Below are positions 1 to 8,939 of a stretch of 64,000 bases of DNA, in pieces; the first letter of the stretch is position 1, and every line of letters starts with the position of its first letter. Origin of the DNA: Allocatelliglobosispora scoriae (GTDB lineage Bacteria; Actinomycetota; Actinomycetes; Mycobacteriales; Micromonosporaceae); the NCBI RefSeq assembly GCF_014204945.1, contig NZ_JACHMN010000001.1, positions 744,001-808,000 on the forward strand, in the 5' to 3' direction. Both the position numbers and the translations under genes were made by a program. The notes below the pieces were generated by a model, which was given only the letters and a program-made list of their open reading frames with translations, searched no databases and was not told where the DNA came from.

Positions 1-41
1 CCGTACCCGCACATCCTCTGTCCGACGTGGAAGGAATCCTC

Positions 42-719
42 ATGTCCCTATTCCGGCGGAGCGCCTTGATCGTGGTGCTGGCGCTCGGCTCCGTAGGCAT
101 CGCGGTGCCCGCATCGGCCGCGGCCACGCAGCTCCAGGCGGTCTCCATCGCCCGCGCACGGACCCTGCCGCTGGGCACCGTCGTCACGGTCAAGGGAACC
201 GCGACGACCCCCGCGGGCTGGCTCGAGTCCAGCTCCTTCGACAAGGGATTCGGGCTGCAGGACCTCACCGCCGGGATCTACGTCAGCGTGTCGGTGGCCC
301 TGCCCATCGCGCCCCGCGACCAGGTCCGGGTGACCGGCACCCTGCAGGAGAGCTACGGCCTGCTCATCCTCGTCCCCGCCGACCCCGCCACCCAGGTCGC
401 GGTCCACGGCAAGGGCCTGGCGGTCCTGCCCGCCTGGCGGGCCACCGGCCGGGTCGACGAGACCAGCGAGGGAAGCCTGGTACGCGTGGTCGGCCGGGTC
501 ACCCAGGCGCCCGAGTCGGACCTGCCCTACGGCTACAAGTTCCTCGTCGACGACGGATCGGGCGAGCTCACGGTCTTCGTCAGCACCCAGCCCGGCATCG
601 ACCTGTCCGGGCTCGCGGTGGGCAAGATCGTCAGCGTGGCCGGTTTCAGCGGCCAGTTCGACACGCACTACGAGCTCATCCCGCGATTCCAGTCCGACAT
701 CGCCGTCCTGTTCGGCTGA
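42..719 (+). CDS. Exported OB-fold-like protein
   Basis: Predicted exported 225-aa protein without an enzyme signature. Residues 1-30 are a signal peptide (basic SLFRR start, hydrophobic core, likely cleavage after PASA). The mature part holds two similar beta-rich units, about residues 38-120 and 130-225. Each goes from a 'V.V.G.VT' strand to a 'GF.LQD..AGIYV' or 'FLVDDGSGELTVF' strand and then a 'G..V.V.G' strand, the layout of the OB-folds in secreted nuclease-associated proteins. The start is ATG 42 because AAGGA lies 6 nt upstream; the GTG at 27 has no ribosome site. A strong hairpin follows the stop, so it is probably monocistronic. A nucleic-acid or sugar-binding role is only inferred from the fold. 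Confidence 0.7.
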   Translation: MSLFRRSALIVVLALGSVGIAVPASAAATQLQAVSIARARTLPLGTVVTVKGTATTPAGWLESSSFDKGFGLQDLTAGIYVSVSVALPIAPRDQVRVTGTLQESYGLLILVPADPATQVAVHGKGLAVLPAWRATGRVDETSEGSLVRVVGRVTQAPESDLPYGYKFLVDDGSGELTVFVSTQPGIDLSGLAVGKIVSVAGFSGQFDTHYELIPRFQSDIAVLFG

Positions 720-728
720 GAGCACCGG

Positions 729-760
729 CCCTACGCCGGAATACACCCTCCGGCGTAGGG
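729..760 (+). terminator. Hairpin terminator after the OB-fold gene
   Basis: A perfect 12-bp stem (729-740 with 749-760, arms CCCTACGCCGGA and its complement) with an 8-nt loop starts 9 nt after the stop codon. There is no T-run, which is usual for terminators in high-GC actinobacteria. Confidence 0.65.
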
Positions 761-838
761 CGGTCACCGGGATCATCCCGCTGCCGTATTTACCTCGCCC
801 GATGGCGCTGATCTCCTCGACGGGAGGAAGGGAGTGCC

Positions 839-2188
839 ATGAAGACGAGTACTGGCCGCAGAACAGGCGTCATCGCCGCGGTATGCATCGCCGTGGCAGC
901 CATGCTGGCGAATCCGCAACCGGCCGCGGCCGCCACATCGGTGAACGAGAACTTCGAGGACTCCGTCGCCGACGGCTTCACCGTGCCGACGGGCGCCTAT
1001 ACGGTCATCTCCGACGGATCCAAGGACTACCGGACCACGTCGAGCGCGGCCCGCGCGGTGGTCGGCGACCCCACCTCGACCAACGTCGAGGTCCGGGCCG
1101 ACATCAAGGTCGCGAGCTGGGCGACGCCGACCGCCCGGACGGCGGGGCTGATGGCCCGCTACACGGACACCAACAACTACTACCTGTTCATCTACGAGGA
1201 CGGCCAGCTCCGGATAGGCAAGAAGGTCGGCGGAACGCTCACCACCGTGGCGAGCAAGGCGTTCGCCCTCACCACCGGCGCGTGGTACGCGTTCGCGGCA
1301 ACCGTCACCGGCAACAGCCTCACGCTGAGCGTCAACGGGGTGGAGCAGCTCAGCACGACCACGACCGGGCTGACGGCGGGCAAGGTGGGCCTGCTGTCGT
1401 TCAACGGCGACGTGCGCTACGACAACGTCGTCGCCACCGACATCCCCGCTCCACCCACGACCTCGGCCTACGACACCGCCGTCCTCGCGGATGCGCCGGT
1501 GGGCTACTGGCGCCTCGGCGACGGCGGCAGCACGGTCGCCGACTCCAGCGGCAACGGCCACACCGGCACCTACACCGGCGCTCCCGCGACCACCACGCTT
1601 CCCAACGGCGATCCGGCCACCACGTTCAACGGCAGCAGCCAGTACGCGTCCATCGCCGACGGCGACTACCTGAGCATCCCGACGACCGGGCGGATCACGG
1701 TCGAGGCGTGGCTGCGGCCGGACGTGCTGCAATTTGCCCACCAGGAGAGCACCGGCTACGTGCACTGGCTGGGCAAGGGCACCGCCGGCCAGCACGAGTA
1801 CACGGCCCGCATCTACTCCCTGACCAACAGCGAGAACCGGCCCAACCGGATCTCGGGCTACTCCTTCAACCTCGGCGGCGGCCTCGGCGCCGGAAGCTAC
1901 TTCCAGGACACCGTCACCGCCGGGCAGTGGATCCACTACACGCTCGTCATCAACACCCAGAGCGTGAGCGGCTACCCCACCGGTTACACCAAGGTCTACA
2001 AGAACGGCGTCCTGCGCGACCAGGACAGCCTGCAGGACTACGGCATCATCCCCGGCAACGGCACCGCGCCGCTGCGGATCGGCACCCGCGACCTCGCGTC
2101 CTACTTCCAGGGCGCGATCGGGAAGGTCGCCGTCTACGGCCAGGAGCTCTCCGGCACCCGCATCGCGGCGCACTACGCCGCGATGTGA
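839..2188 (+). CDS. Exported LamG/concanavalin-A-like domain protein
   Basis: Exported 449-aa protein, probably a carbohydrate-binding or surface-adhesion protein. Residues 1-31 are a signal peptide ending PAAAA. Residues about 35-205 form a first jelly-roll-type domain that starts at 'NENFEDSVADGF'. After a short Pro/Thr linker, residues about 215-445 form a LamG-like domain starting with the characteristic 'APVGYWRLGDGG..VADSSGNG' stretch and ending in 'GKVAVYGQELS'. No glycosidase acid pair could be assigned, so this is more likely a binding protein than an enzyme. The ATG at 839 follows a GGGAGG/AAGGGAG ribosome site. It converges on the type III PKS operon. Confidence 0.75.
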   Translation: MKTSTGRRTGVIAAVCIAVAAMLANPQPAAAATSVNENFEDSVADGFTVPTGAYTVISDGSKDYRTTSSAARAVVGDPTSTNVEVRADIKVASWATPTARTAGLMARYTDTNNYYLFIYEDGQLRIGKKVGGTLTTVASKAFALTTGAWYAFAATVTGNSLTLSVNGVEQLSTTTTGLTAGKVGLLSFNGDVRYDNVVATDIPAPPTTSAYDTAVLADAPVGYWRLGDGGSTVADSSGNGHTGTYTGAPATTTLPNGDPATTFNGSSQYASIADGDYLSIPTTGRITVEAWLRPDVLQFAHQESTGYVHWLGKGTAGQHEYTARIYSLTNSENRPNRISGYSFNLGGGLGAGSYFQDTVTAGQWIHYTLVINTQSVSGYPTGYTKVYKNGVLRDQDSLQDYGIIPGNGTAPLRIGTRDLASYFQGAIGKVAVYGQELSGTRIAAHYAAM

Positions 2189-2195
2189 CGGCTGT

Positions 2196-2249
2196 GCCGT
2201 CGCGGGTGCTCCAGGGACCGCTATCCGGGTCGGGAGCTCCCGCGACGGC
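2196..2249. terminator. Bidirectional hairpin between convergent genes
   Basis: An 11-bp perfect stem (2196-2206 with 2239-2249) with a long loop fills the 61-nt gap between the stops of the rightward LamG gene and the leftward PKS operon. It could end transcripts from either side. Confidence 0.45.
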
Positions 2250-3272
2250 TCAGTGCCAGGTGGTCCGGCACGCGATCATCGTCATGCCCGGCCCGATGCC
2301 GATGAGCACTCCGCGGCTTCCGGGCGCGGGCGGATCGTCGAAGGTGCGCGCGAGGATGTCCATCGTCGAGGGCGCGCCCATGTTGCCGTGCTCGGCGAGG
2401 CTCCGGCGGGCGTTCTCCAGCAGGGCTGGTCCGTTGGGGAGGGCCGCGGCGAGCATCCGCAGGATCCGAGGCCCGCCGGGGTGCGGGACGACGAAGTCCG
2501 GTTGCCCGCCGAACCAGTCGATGAGATGAGGGAGGAACGTCGCGATGGCGGAGAACAGGCGCGCCGAATTGAAGCCGTGGAAGCCGTCGCCGTCCAGCCG
2601 GTAGCCGACGATGTCGGAGGTCCCCGGCGGGGTGTAGTGCCACGAATCGGTGATGGACGGACCGTGGTCGCTCTCGCCGCCGCGGACGACGCAGGCGGCC
2701 GCGCCGTCCGCCATCAGACCGCGGAAGATCATGGAGTCCAGCTCGATGTCGTCGGGGTGGAAGAACGACGGGAACATGTCCGCGCAGACGACCAGGACCA
2801 CCTGATCGGGACGGAGGGTGGCCTGCTCCACCGCCCGGTCCAGCCCGTACGCCGCCCCGGCGCACCCCAGCGAGATCACCGGCATCCGGCGGGTGGTGCT
2901 GGACAACCCGAGCCGCTCGCTCAGGGCGATGTCCAGGCCCGGCATCCGGTAGCCCGCCGATGTCACGGCGATCAGGACGCCGACATCCGCCGGGGTGAGA
3001 CCCGCCTCGGCGAGGGCCTGCCGGGCTGCGGTCTCTCCCAGGTCGCAGCTGTCGGCGAAGTGCCACTCGACGCGCCGGCCGAGCGATGCGCCCGCCATCT
3101 CGTCCAGCGGCCTGGCGTACCGGCGGGTCTTGACATCGCAGGCACGGACCACGCGCAGGGCACGGTCGAGATCCGGCGTATGGGCGTAGGCGCGCTCCAG
3201 GTGTTCGAGGATCTCGTCCAGGGCGACCTCGTTGTCGGGAAGGGCGAGCACGGGACGGTGAATGACGGGCAT
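2250..3272 (-). CDS. Type III polyketide synthase
   Basis: Chalcone/stilbene-synthase-like enzyme of 340 aa. It extends an acyl starter with malonyl-type units and cyclises the chain without an integral carrier domain. The full Cys-His-Asn triad is visible: C137 in 'ISLGCAGAAYG', H264 in 'VVPHPGGPRIL' and N297 in 'EHGNMGAPS'. The C-terminal 'IGIGPGMTM' corresponds to the GFGPG loop lining the active site. Length is somewhat shorter than plant CHS, as in bacterial members. ATG 3272 follows GGAGG by 5 nt. It is the last of six minus-strand genes, 12 nt after the FAD monooxygenase, so that oxidase may act on its aromatic product. Starter and product cannot be read from the sequence. Confidence 0.9.
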   Translation of the reverse strand: MPVIHRPVLALPDNEVALDEILEHLERAYAHTPDLDRALRVVRACDVKTRRYARPLDEMAGASLGRRVEWHFADSCDLGETAARQALAEAGLTPADVGVLIAVTSAGYRMPGLDIALSERLGLSSTTRRMPVISLGCAGAAYGLDRAVEQATLRPDQVVLVVCADMFPSFFHPDDIELDSMIFRGLMADGAAACVVRGGESDHGPSITDSWHYTPPGTSDIVGYRLDGDGFHGFNSARLFSAIATFLPHLIDWFGGQPDFVVPHPGGPRILRMLAAALPNGPALLENARRSLAEHGNMGAPSTMDILARTFDDPPAPGSRGVLIGIGPGMTMIACRTTWH

Positions 3273-3284
3273 GGCGGCCTCCGC

Positions 3285-4424
3285 TTAGTTGACCGGGTCC
3301 GGCGGACCCGGGGAGTAGAGGTAGTGGCTGTCTCCGCGCAGGACCGATGCGGTCCAGTCCGACAGGTCTTCGGGGGTCATCGACCCCCACGGCGGAGTGC
3401 GGTCGACCATGGCGCCGCCGAGCCTGCGGCCGATCTCCACCAGCTGGTTGCCGGCCGGGCGGCGTTCGGCGTCGTAGCGCACCGGCACCTCGCGCAGATC
3501 GGTGCCGGCGGCGAGCAGGCGTTCGATGCAGGCGGCGTCGAGCATCGCCTTGACCGCGCCCGATGCGGTATGCGGGCGCGCCAGCGTCGCGGCATCGCCG
3601 ATCAGCAGGACCCGGTCGGCGGCGTAGGTGGCCGCCGCCCGGTCGGTGACCGGATGCACGACCGGCGTCTCGGACTCCCGGCACGCCTCAGCCCAGGCCG
3701 GCGGTAGTACCCGCTCGATCGTCGCCCACGGCTCACCGGCGGGATCCGCTCCCGGCGGGCAGCCGTAGACCGCCCACATCAGCCGGCGCCCGCCGGTGTC
3801 GGAGGGGATGAGGTAGAAGACCGCGTGCCCGCCGTCGAAGACACCGGTCACGAACGAGGACTCCACGATCGGCCGCAGTGATCGCGGCAACCGCTCCTGC
3901 GGAATGGTGCCGCGCCAGAGGGAGTAGCCGGCTTCGCGGGCGGGAGGGCCGGGGTCGATCACCGACCGCGTCCGGGAGTGGTGGCCGTCGGCGCCGATCA
4001 CCAGGTCGAAGGCGTGCGTGAGCCCGTCCTCGGTGGTGACGGCGCCGTCGGCGCTCACCGCTGTGACACGCGTTCCGGCGCGGTAGTGCGGCACCGCCCG
4101 GTCGGCGAGGGCACCCCACAGCCGGCCCCAGCTGGTCGCCATCGCCGGGATCGGCTGCCGCCACAGCACCCGCCCGGTGGGCTCGCCGGGCTCGGCGACG
4201 ATCCACAGGCGGTGGGTCACCGGGTGGACGGGCAGGGCGGCGTCCAGGTACCCGGCCGCCGTGAGCTCCTCGTAGGCGGCCTTCGGCATGCCGACGCCGA
4301 AGCCGCGGTCGCGGAGATCCGTCGCGCGCTCGAAGAGCGTCACGTCGTATCCCGCGCGGGTGGCGCCGAGCGCCGCCGCGCAGCCGGCGATGCTGCCGCC
4401 GACGATACCGATCCGCCCTTTCAC
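3285..4424 (-). CDS. FAD-dependent aromatic monooxygenase (PHBH/UbiH type)
   Basis: Flavoprotein hydroxylase of 379 aa that should use NAD(P)H and O2 to hydroxylate a phenolic product. Three family motifs are present: the N-terminal dinucleotide fold 'GIVGGSIAGCAAALGATRAG', the central 'VIGADGHHSR' (DG motif) and 'VLLIGDAATLARP' (GD motif). Upstream in-frame GTGs at 4433 and 4430 exist, but the GGAGG at 4437-4433 is best placed for the GTG at 4424, so that start is used. It lies between KAS III and the type III PKS. Flavin hydroxylases beside type III PKSs are known from the Streptomyces griseus srs operon (alkylresorcinol oxidation); that comparison is by analogy. Confidence 0.87.
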   Translation of the reverse strand: MKGRIGIVGGSIAGCAAALGATRAGYDVTLFERATDLRDRGFGVGMPKAAYEELTAAGYLDAALPVHPVTHRLWIVAEPGEPTGRVLWRQPIPAMATSWGRLWGALADRAVPHYRAGTRVTAVSADGAVTTEDGLTHAFDLVIGADGHHSRTRSVIDPGPPAREAGYSLWRGTIPQERLPRSLRPIVESSFVTGVFDGGHAVFYLIPSDTGGRRLMWAVYGCPPGADPAGEPWATIERVLPPAWAEACRESETPVVHPVTDRAAATYAADRVLLIGDAATLARPHTASGAVKAMLDAACIERLLAAGTDLREVPVRYDAERRPAGNQLVEIGRRLGGAMVDRTPPWGSMTPEDLSDWTASVLRGDSHYLYSPGPPDPVN

Positions 4425-4443
4425 GGGCACCACCTCCGGCTGC

Positions 4444-5439
4444 TCATGGGATGCGCACGACCTGGCCGGCGTAGGCCAGGCCGGCGCCGAAGCCCATCAG
4501 GACGGCGAGCTCGCCGCGGTGGACGCGGCCGGCTTCGATGAGGCTCGCCAGCGCCAGCGGGACCGACGCCGCCGAGGTGTTGGCGGTGGTGCGCAGGTCG
4601 TCGGCGACCACGACATGCTCCGGCAGGTCGAGCTGGCCGACCACCCGATCGATGACCCGCCCGCCTGCCTGATGGGGAATGAATGCCGCGACGTCCTGCC
4701 AGCACACCCCTGCCCGCCGGAGGGCGGCCTCGACCGCGGCCGGAACCGTCGCGGCCACCCACCGGGCCACGGCGGTGCCGTCCATCTGCAGCCAGGGCCG
4801 TCCCAACGACGGGGTCGCGGCGAACGCGAAGCTGCTCGGGCGTACCTCCAGGGCGGCGGCTTTCGCGCCGTCGCTGCCCCACACGACCGGGCTGATGCCG
4901 CACTGCGGTGCGGCGGCCACGACCACGGCACCCGCGCCGTCGCCGAACAACGCGGCCGTGTTGCGGTCGTCGGGGTCGACGATGTCGAGCATCCGGTCGG
5001 CGCCGACGACCACGACGCAGTCGGCGGACCCGGCCGCGATCAGGACCCGGGCCAGTTCCAGTGCGTGGCAGAAGCCCGCACACGCGCTGTTCACGTCGAA
5101 TCCGGCCGCCGGCGTACCCAGGCTGTACGCGACCTGCGGTGCTATCGCGGGCGTCGGCGTGGGATTGGTGATCGTCGCCACCAGTACGCAGTCGACATCG
5201 GTTCCCCGGCGCCCGGCGGCGGTCAGCGCCCGCAACGCCGCCGCGGTGGCCATCATCGCCAGCGTCTCTTCCTCGCCCGCCCGGTGCCGCTGGCGCATGC
5301 CCGTCCGCGAGATCGCCCACTCCGCCGAGACGCCCAGCCGGTCGGCGACAGCGCCGGTCGTGACGACGCGCTCGGGACGGTAGCCTCCGACGCCCAGAAT
5401 GCCCGCCTGCCGACCTGGTCCGCCGGTCAGCGTACGCAT
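4444..5439 (-). CDS. Ketoacyl-ACP synthase III-like enzyme
   Basis: FabH-type condensing or acyl-transfer enzyme of 331 aa. The catalytic triad is intact: C120 in 'DVNSACAGF', H256 in 'FIPHQAGG' and N287 in 'TTANTSAAS'. The 'FGDGAGAVVV' and 'GFGAGL' loops are also typical. The start ATG is 1 nt after the stop of the carrier-protein gene (TGACATG), implying coupled translation and a shared substrate. It is likely pathway-specific rather than the housekeeping FabH, because it sits between a stand-alone ACP and a type III PKS. It could prime the chain or transfer an acyl group from the ACP; the sequence does not decide. Confidence 0.9.
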   Translation of the reverse strand: MRTLTGGPGRQAGILGVGGYRPERVVTTGAVADRLGVSAEWAISRTGMRQRHRAGEEETLAMMATAAALRALTAAGRRGTDVDCVLVATITNPTPTPAIAPQVAYSLGTPAAGFDVNSACAGFCHALELARVLIAAGSADCVVVVGADRMLDIVDPDDRNTAALFGDGAGAVVVAAAPQCGISPVVWGSDGAKAAALEVRPSSFAFAATPSLGRPWLQMDGTAVARWVAATVPAAVEAALRRAGVCWQDVAAFIPHQAGGRVIDRVVGQLDLPEHVVVADDLRTTANTSAASVPLALASLIEAGRVHRGELAVLMGFGAGLAYAGQVVRIP

Positions 5440-5440
5440 G

Positions 5441-5707
5441 TCAGCGGGCCCGGCTCTTCAGAAGTCCGTTCACGTGGGCCAGGAGCAGCCGCGGCGTACG
5501 CAGGGTCGACACTTCGTCGTCGTCGACCCGCACGCGGTGGGCCTCCTGAATGCGGTCGACGAGTTCGATCAATGCCAGGGAGTCGACTCCGAGATCGTCG
5601 AAGTCGTCGTCGAGCATCGACTGATCGATCACGACCCGCTGACCGGTGCGGCCCATGTTGGCGAGTTCCTGGATGCTCTCCAGGCGGAGCGTGGCGTTCG
5701 AGGACAC
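5441..5707 (-). CDS. Acyl carrier protein
   Basis: Stand-alone 88-aa acyl carrier protein. The phosphopantetheine attachment serine is in 'DDLGVDSLALIEL' (about residue 43), with the usual acidic helix 'IELVDRIQEAH' after it. The start is GTG 5707 because GAAGGGA lies 6 nt upstream. It lies between the P450 and KAS III genes, so it is probably charged with the intermediate handled by those enzymes. A carrier protein beside a type III PKS is unusual because such PKSs use CoA esters; it suggests that an ACP-bound acid is made, oxidised or handed over before the PKS step. Confidence 0.88.
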   Translation of the reverse strand: MSSNATLRLESIQELANMGRTGQRVVIDQSMLDDDFDDLGVDSLALIELVDRIQEAHRVRVDDDEVSTLRTPRLLLAHVNGLLKSRAR

Positions 5708-5739
5708 AGGGCTTCCCTTCTGAGAATCGCCGACCGGCG

Positions 5740-6996
5740 CTACCGCACCAGCTCGATCGGCACGTCGAGCAGTACCGTGTGTTTGTTGTTGGGGGCATGG
5801 ACGACCGGCCCGGTCAGCTGGATCTGTTCGACCTGGTCGAGCAGGGCGCTGAGGACGAGCCGGAGCTGTGTCCGCGCGAACGCGGCTCCCGAGCACGCGT
5901 GCGTGCCCGAGCCGAAGGCGAGGTGCGGATTGGGGCGGCGGCGGATGTCGAACACGTCCGGATCGGCGAACACCTCGCGGTCCCGGTTCGCCGAGGGCCA
6001 CCAGAGGGTCACCTTGTCGCCCGCCCGGATGAGCTGACCGCGCAGGAGGACGTCGGCGGTCGCCGTACGCCGGTTGTAGGGGTTCGGCGGCGCCCACCGC
6101 AGCACCTCCTCGATGGCGCCGGTGAGCAGGGAGCGGTCGGACCTCAGCATTCGCCACTGCCGCGGGTGCGTCGCGAATGCCGCCACCGCCGCGGCGATGG
6201 TGTTGCGCGGCTGCTCGAACCCGGAGACGAACAGCACCGCCGCGTGCATCTCCTGCTCCGTCCGCGACAGCGGGCAGCCGCCCGGGATGGTGCCTGCCGC
6301 GATGAGCGGTCCCAGACCGCCGGAGTGCGCCCGCCATTCGCCGTCGAGGAGGTGCTGGAAGTACTCCCGCATCGCGGCGAAGACGGCTCGTGAGCGAGGG
6401 TCGGCCCGGCCGGTGCGGCGGTCGGTGAACCCGAGGACCTCACGCGACCACCCGCCCAGCCGCGGCTCGTCCCGCCGGGGCACGCCGAGCAGCCCGCACA
6501 CCGCCCGCAGCGCGAACGGTTCGGCGATCGCACCGACCGCGTCGGCCCGACCCGCGGCCACGGCGCGGCGCACCAGCTCCTCGGCGTGGACGCGCAGTGC
6601 CGGCTGGCCGGGAACCGCCGGCCCGTCGAGGTGGGGCTGCAGCGCCTGCTTGATCAGGCCGTGCCGGGGATCGTCCATCATGAAGACCACGGCACCGGTG
6701 GGCAGCCCGCGAGGCAGGTCCTCCAGGTGGGTTCCCCCGCCGTCGCGCTCCGGGGCGCCTTCGGCGGAGAACACGGGATCGGCTGCGGCGGCGGTGATGT
6801 CGGCGTGCCGGGTCAGCACCCAGAATCCGCTCGCGCGGTCCGGCCCGTGCGGGTGGAACAGCACCGGGGCGTCCCGGCGCAGCGCGGCGAACAGCGGGTA
6901 GGGCACGCCCGCGGCGAAGCTGCCGGGATCGGCGAGATCGACACCGCCGAGGATGTCGGGCAGTCCGTCGGGACCGTTGCGCTGCTCGCCTGCCAT
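5740..6996 (-). CDS. Cytochrome P450
   Basis: Soluble bacterial P450 of 418 aa. The haem-binding loop is 'LAFGSGTHACSG' with C368 as thiolate ligand. The K-helix ExxR is E297-R300, followed by 'NRRTA' at 307-311. The I-helix reads 'FVSGFEQPRNT' (256-266), where most P450s have A/G-G-x-D/E-T-T. The Thr that normally helps O2 activation is replaced by Gln262-Pro263. It may therefore use a different proton path or perform an atypical reaction. ATG 6996 has a GAGGAGG site that overlaps the stop of the upstream dehydrogenase gene, so translation is coupled. No ferredoxin or reductase is nearby. Confidence 0.92.
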   Translation of the reverse strand: MAGEQRNGPDGLPDILGGVDLADPGSFAAGVPYPLFAALRRDAPVLFHPHGPDRASGFWVLTRHADITAAAADPVFSAEGAPERDGGGTHLEDLPRGLPTGAVVFMMDDPRHGLIKQALQPHLDGPAVPGQPALRVHAEELVRRAVAAGRADAVGAIAEPFALRAVCGLLGVPRRDEPRLGGWSREVLGFTDRRTGRADPRSRAVFAAMREYFQHLLDGEWRAHSGGLGPLIAAGTIPGGCPLSRTEQEMHAAVLFVSGFEQPRNTIAAAVAAFATHPRQWRMLRSDRSLLTGAIEEVLRWAPPNPYNRRTATADVLLRGQLIRAGDKVTLWWPSANRDREVFADPDVFDIRRRPNPHLAFGSGTHACSGAAFARTQLRLVLSALLDQVEQIQLTGPVVHAPNNKHTVLLDVPIELVR

Positions 6997-7005
6997 CTGC
7001 CCTCC

Positions 7006-8661
7006 TCACCCTGCGCCGAGGAACTCGAAGGACGACCCGTCCAGCCAACCGGCGCTGATAACGGCGTAGTCCGGCTCCTCGCCCGGGCGGAGCCTGCGCC
7101 ACAGGCCCGCCAGGCGGTGCCGGGCGCCCGTGCAGTAGACGTCGGCGAGGGCCTGCGCCTGCGGCGTACCGAGCTGATGGGTTCTGCCCAGCACCGCGCA
7201 CACGGTGACCAGTTCGGCGACGAGCCGGCCCAGCGTCACGCGGATCTCCTGGTCGGCGTGCGGCGCCAGTACGCCGTGCCGGGCGGCCGCGCCGGCGATC
7301 GCCTCGCCGAACCGGCGGGCGTGCCCCCTGGCCTCGTCGAGGTGGGCCTGGTTCCGGGGTGACAGGTCCAGCCGCGCTGCGCGACGGTCCGAGCGGGCGT
7401 CCGGATCGCGATCGGCCAGCATGAGCTGAGCGGCCTGGTTGTCGAGCTGGAAGTCGACGTTGCCGGCGACCCGCAGCATCCTGGCGTCGCGCAGTGCCCG
7501 CTCCACCGGCAGCGGCGCCGCACCTCGGCGGCGCTTGCTGTCCGCGGTCTCCAGTCCCTCCGCGCCCAGCAGGGAGACCGTGCGGTCCGCCACCCGCCAT
7601 GCCGTGCGGGTCAGCGCGTTCTTCGCCACGAAGCGCTCCAGCCAGCGGCCGGAGAGCCCGGAGCCGATCAGGCACCAGCGGGCGAGGCAGTCCATGGCGT
7701 AGACGTCGGCCATCGTCGCGGACACCATGCGCTGGATCCGGTCGTAGCCCGACAGCGGGCGGCCGTCGATGCTGCGCCGGTTGACGAACTCGCGCGACCA
7801 CTCCAGGCAGTTGCGGGCGATCGCCATCGCCGGAGCACCGTTGAAGTAGATCCGGCCGAGGAACGCTATCGCGTTGATCAGCGGAGGCAGCCGCAGCTGC
7901 CCCACGTGATCCGACAGCACGTGCTCCCCCGCCACCCTGACCCCGTCGAAACGCAGGACCCCGCTGGGCAGTCCCTTGCTGCCGACGAATTCGACCGTGG
8001 AGTCGACGCTGAATCCGGCGGCGGCCGTGTCGACGAAGCAGACGCAGACCGCGCCGTCCAGGACCGCCGAGACGGCGAGCAGATCCGCCACGGGGCCGTT
8101 GGCGGTGTAGAGCTTCTCTCCACGCAGGACCAGGTCGGGGCCACCGTCCACCCGGGTCGCGGTCATCCGGGGCAACCTGTTGTTCTGACCCGACCCGTCG
8201 GTGTCGCCGAATCCGGACAGCGCCTCGGCGCCGATCCGCTCGCGCACCATGTCCCGCAGCGGGCCGGCGGGGAGCGCCGGATACAGCGCGCCCGCCCCCA
8301 GCCCGGCCTGGACCGCGATGATCTGGGCGACCGGCATGGACCGGCGGCTCACCGCCGCGACCATGCGGAACACGTTGTACGGCGACAGCCCGGCACCGCC
8401 CAGCTCAGGGCTCAACCCGGCGGCCAGCAGGCCCTCACGACGCAGGGAATCGAGGAGCTCCACGGGCAGCTTCCCGCTGCGATCGATCTCGTCGGCATCG
8501 ACGAACCCGTCGGCGAAGGCACCCGCCCGGGCGACCCAGTCCTGCCCGGCGGCCAGGTCCGCGCTGTTCTGCAGCGGAAAACCGGCGAGCAGGTCGTCGT
8601 CGATCCGGCCGGCTCGGAGGCCCGCGAAGAGCGTCGGCGCGTCGTCGGTCATCGCGGACAC
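7006..8661 (-). CDS. Acyl-CoA dehydrogenase-like flavoprotein
   Basis: Acyl-CoA dehydrogenase-fold protein of 551 aa, longer than the usual 380-400 aa because of a C-terminal helical extension. Recognisable parts are the N-terminal helices with 'LRREGLLAAGLSPELGGAGL', the middle beta domain ('GEKLYTANGPVADLLAVSA', 'GFSVDSTVEFVGSKGLPSG') and the C-terminal helical bundle ('VERALRDARMLRVAGN'). Where medium-chain enzymes have the catalytic Glu in EGT, this protein has A-G-N, so the base is elsewhere or the role is non-canonical. First gene of the operon; start GTG 8661 (alternative ATG 8652), neither with a clear ribosome site. It may desaturate the acyl chain that feeds the PKS. Confidence 0.82.
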   Translation of the reverse strand: MSAMTDDAPTLFAGLRAGRIDDDLLAGFPLQNSADLAAGQDWVARAGAFADGFVDADEIDRSGKLPVELLDSLRREGLLAAGLSPELGGAGLSPYNVFRMVAAVSRRSMPVAQIIAVQAGLGAGALYPALPAGPLRDMVRERIGAEALSGFGDTDGSGQNNRLPRMTATRVDGGPDLVLRGEKLYTANGPVADLLAVSAVLDGAVCVCFVDTAAAGFSVDSTVEFVGSKGLPSGVLRFDGVRVAGEHVLSDHVGQLRLPPLINAIAFLGRIYFNGAPAMAIARNCLEWSREFVNRRSIDGRPLSGYDRIQRMVSATMADVYAMDCLARWCLIGSGLSGRWLERFVAKNALTRTAWRVADRTVSLLGAEGLETADSKRRRGAAPLPVERALRDARMLRVAGNVDFQLDNQAAQLMLADRDPDARSDRRAARLDLSPRNQAHLDEARGHARRFGEAIAGAAARHGVLAPHADQEIRVTLGRLVAELVTVCAVLGRTHQLGTPQAQALADVYCTGARHRLAGLWRRLRPGEEPDYAVISAGWLDGSSFEFLGAG

Positions 8662-8939
8662 CGTCGGCAGGGTGCCCGGCCTCTCGGGAGATGCATACGC
8701 GTGCTCCGCATCCGTCGGCCGCAGGGGAACTGCTCATCGGCGGACCCCGAATAGCAGCTCAGATCCGACGGTCGCACCGGCCGTGAGCTGAGGCAAGAAC
8801 GCTTTCCGCCTGCCGGAAGACCTTTTCAACTCGGGCGGGATGCGACCCGGCCGCGCGGAAAGTCAGCCCACGACGCTACTGTCACCGCACCGCTGAGGGG
8901 ATCTCAGCCGGTCCCAGCCGTCAGGGGAGGTCTACGCAG

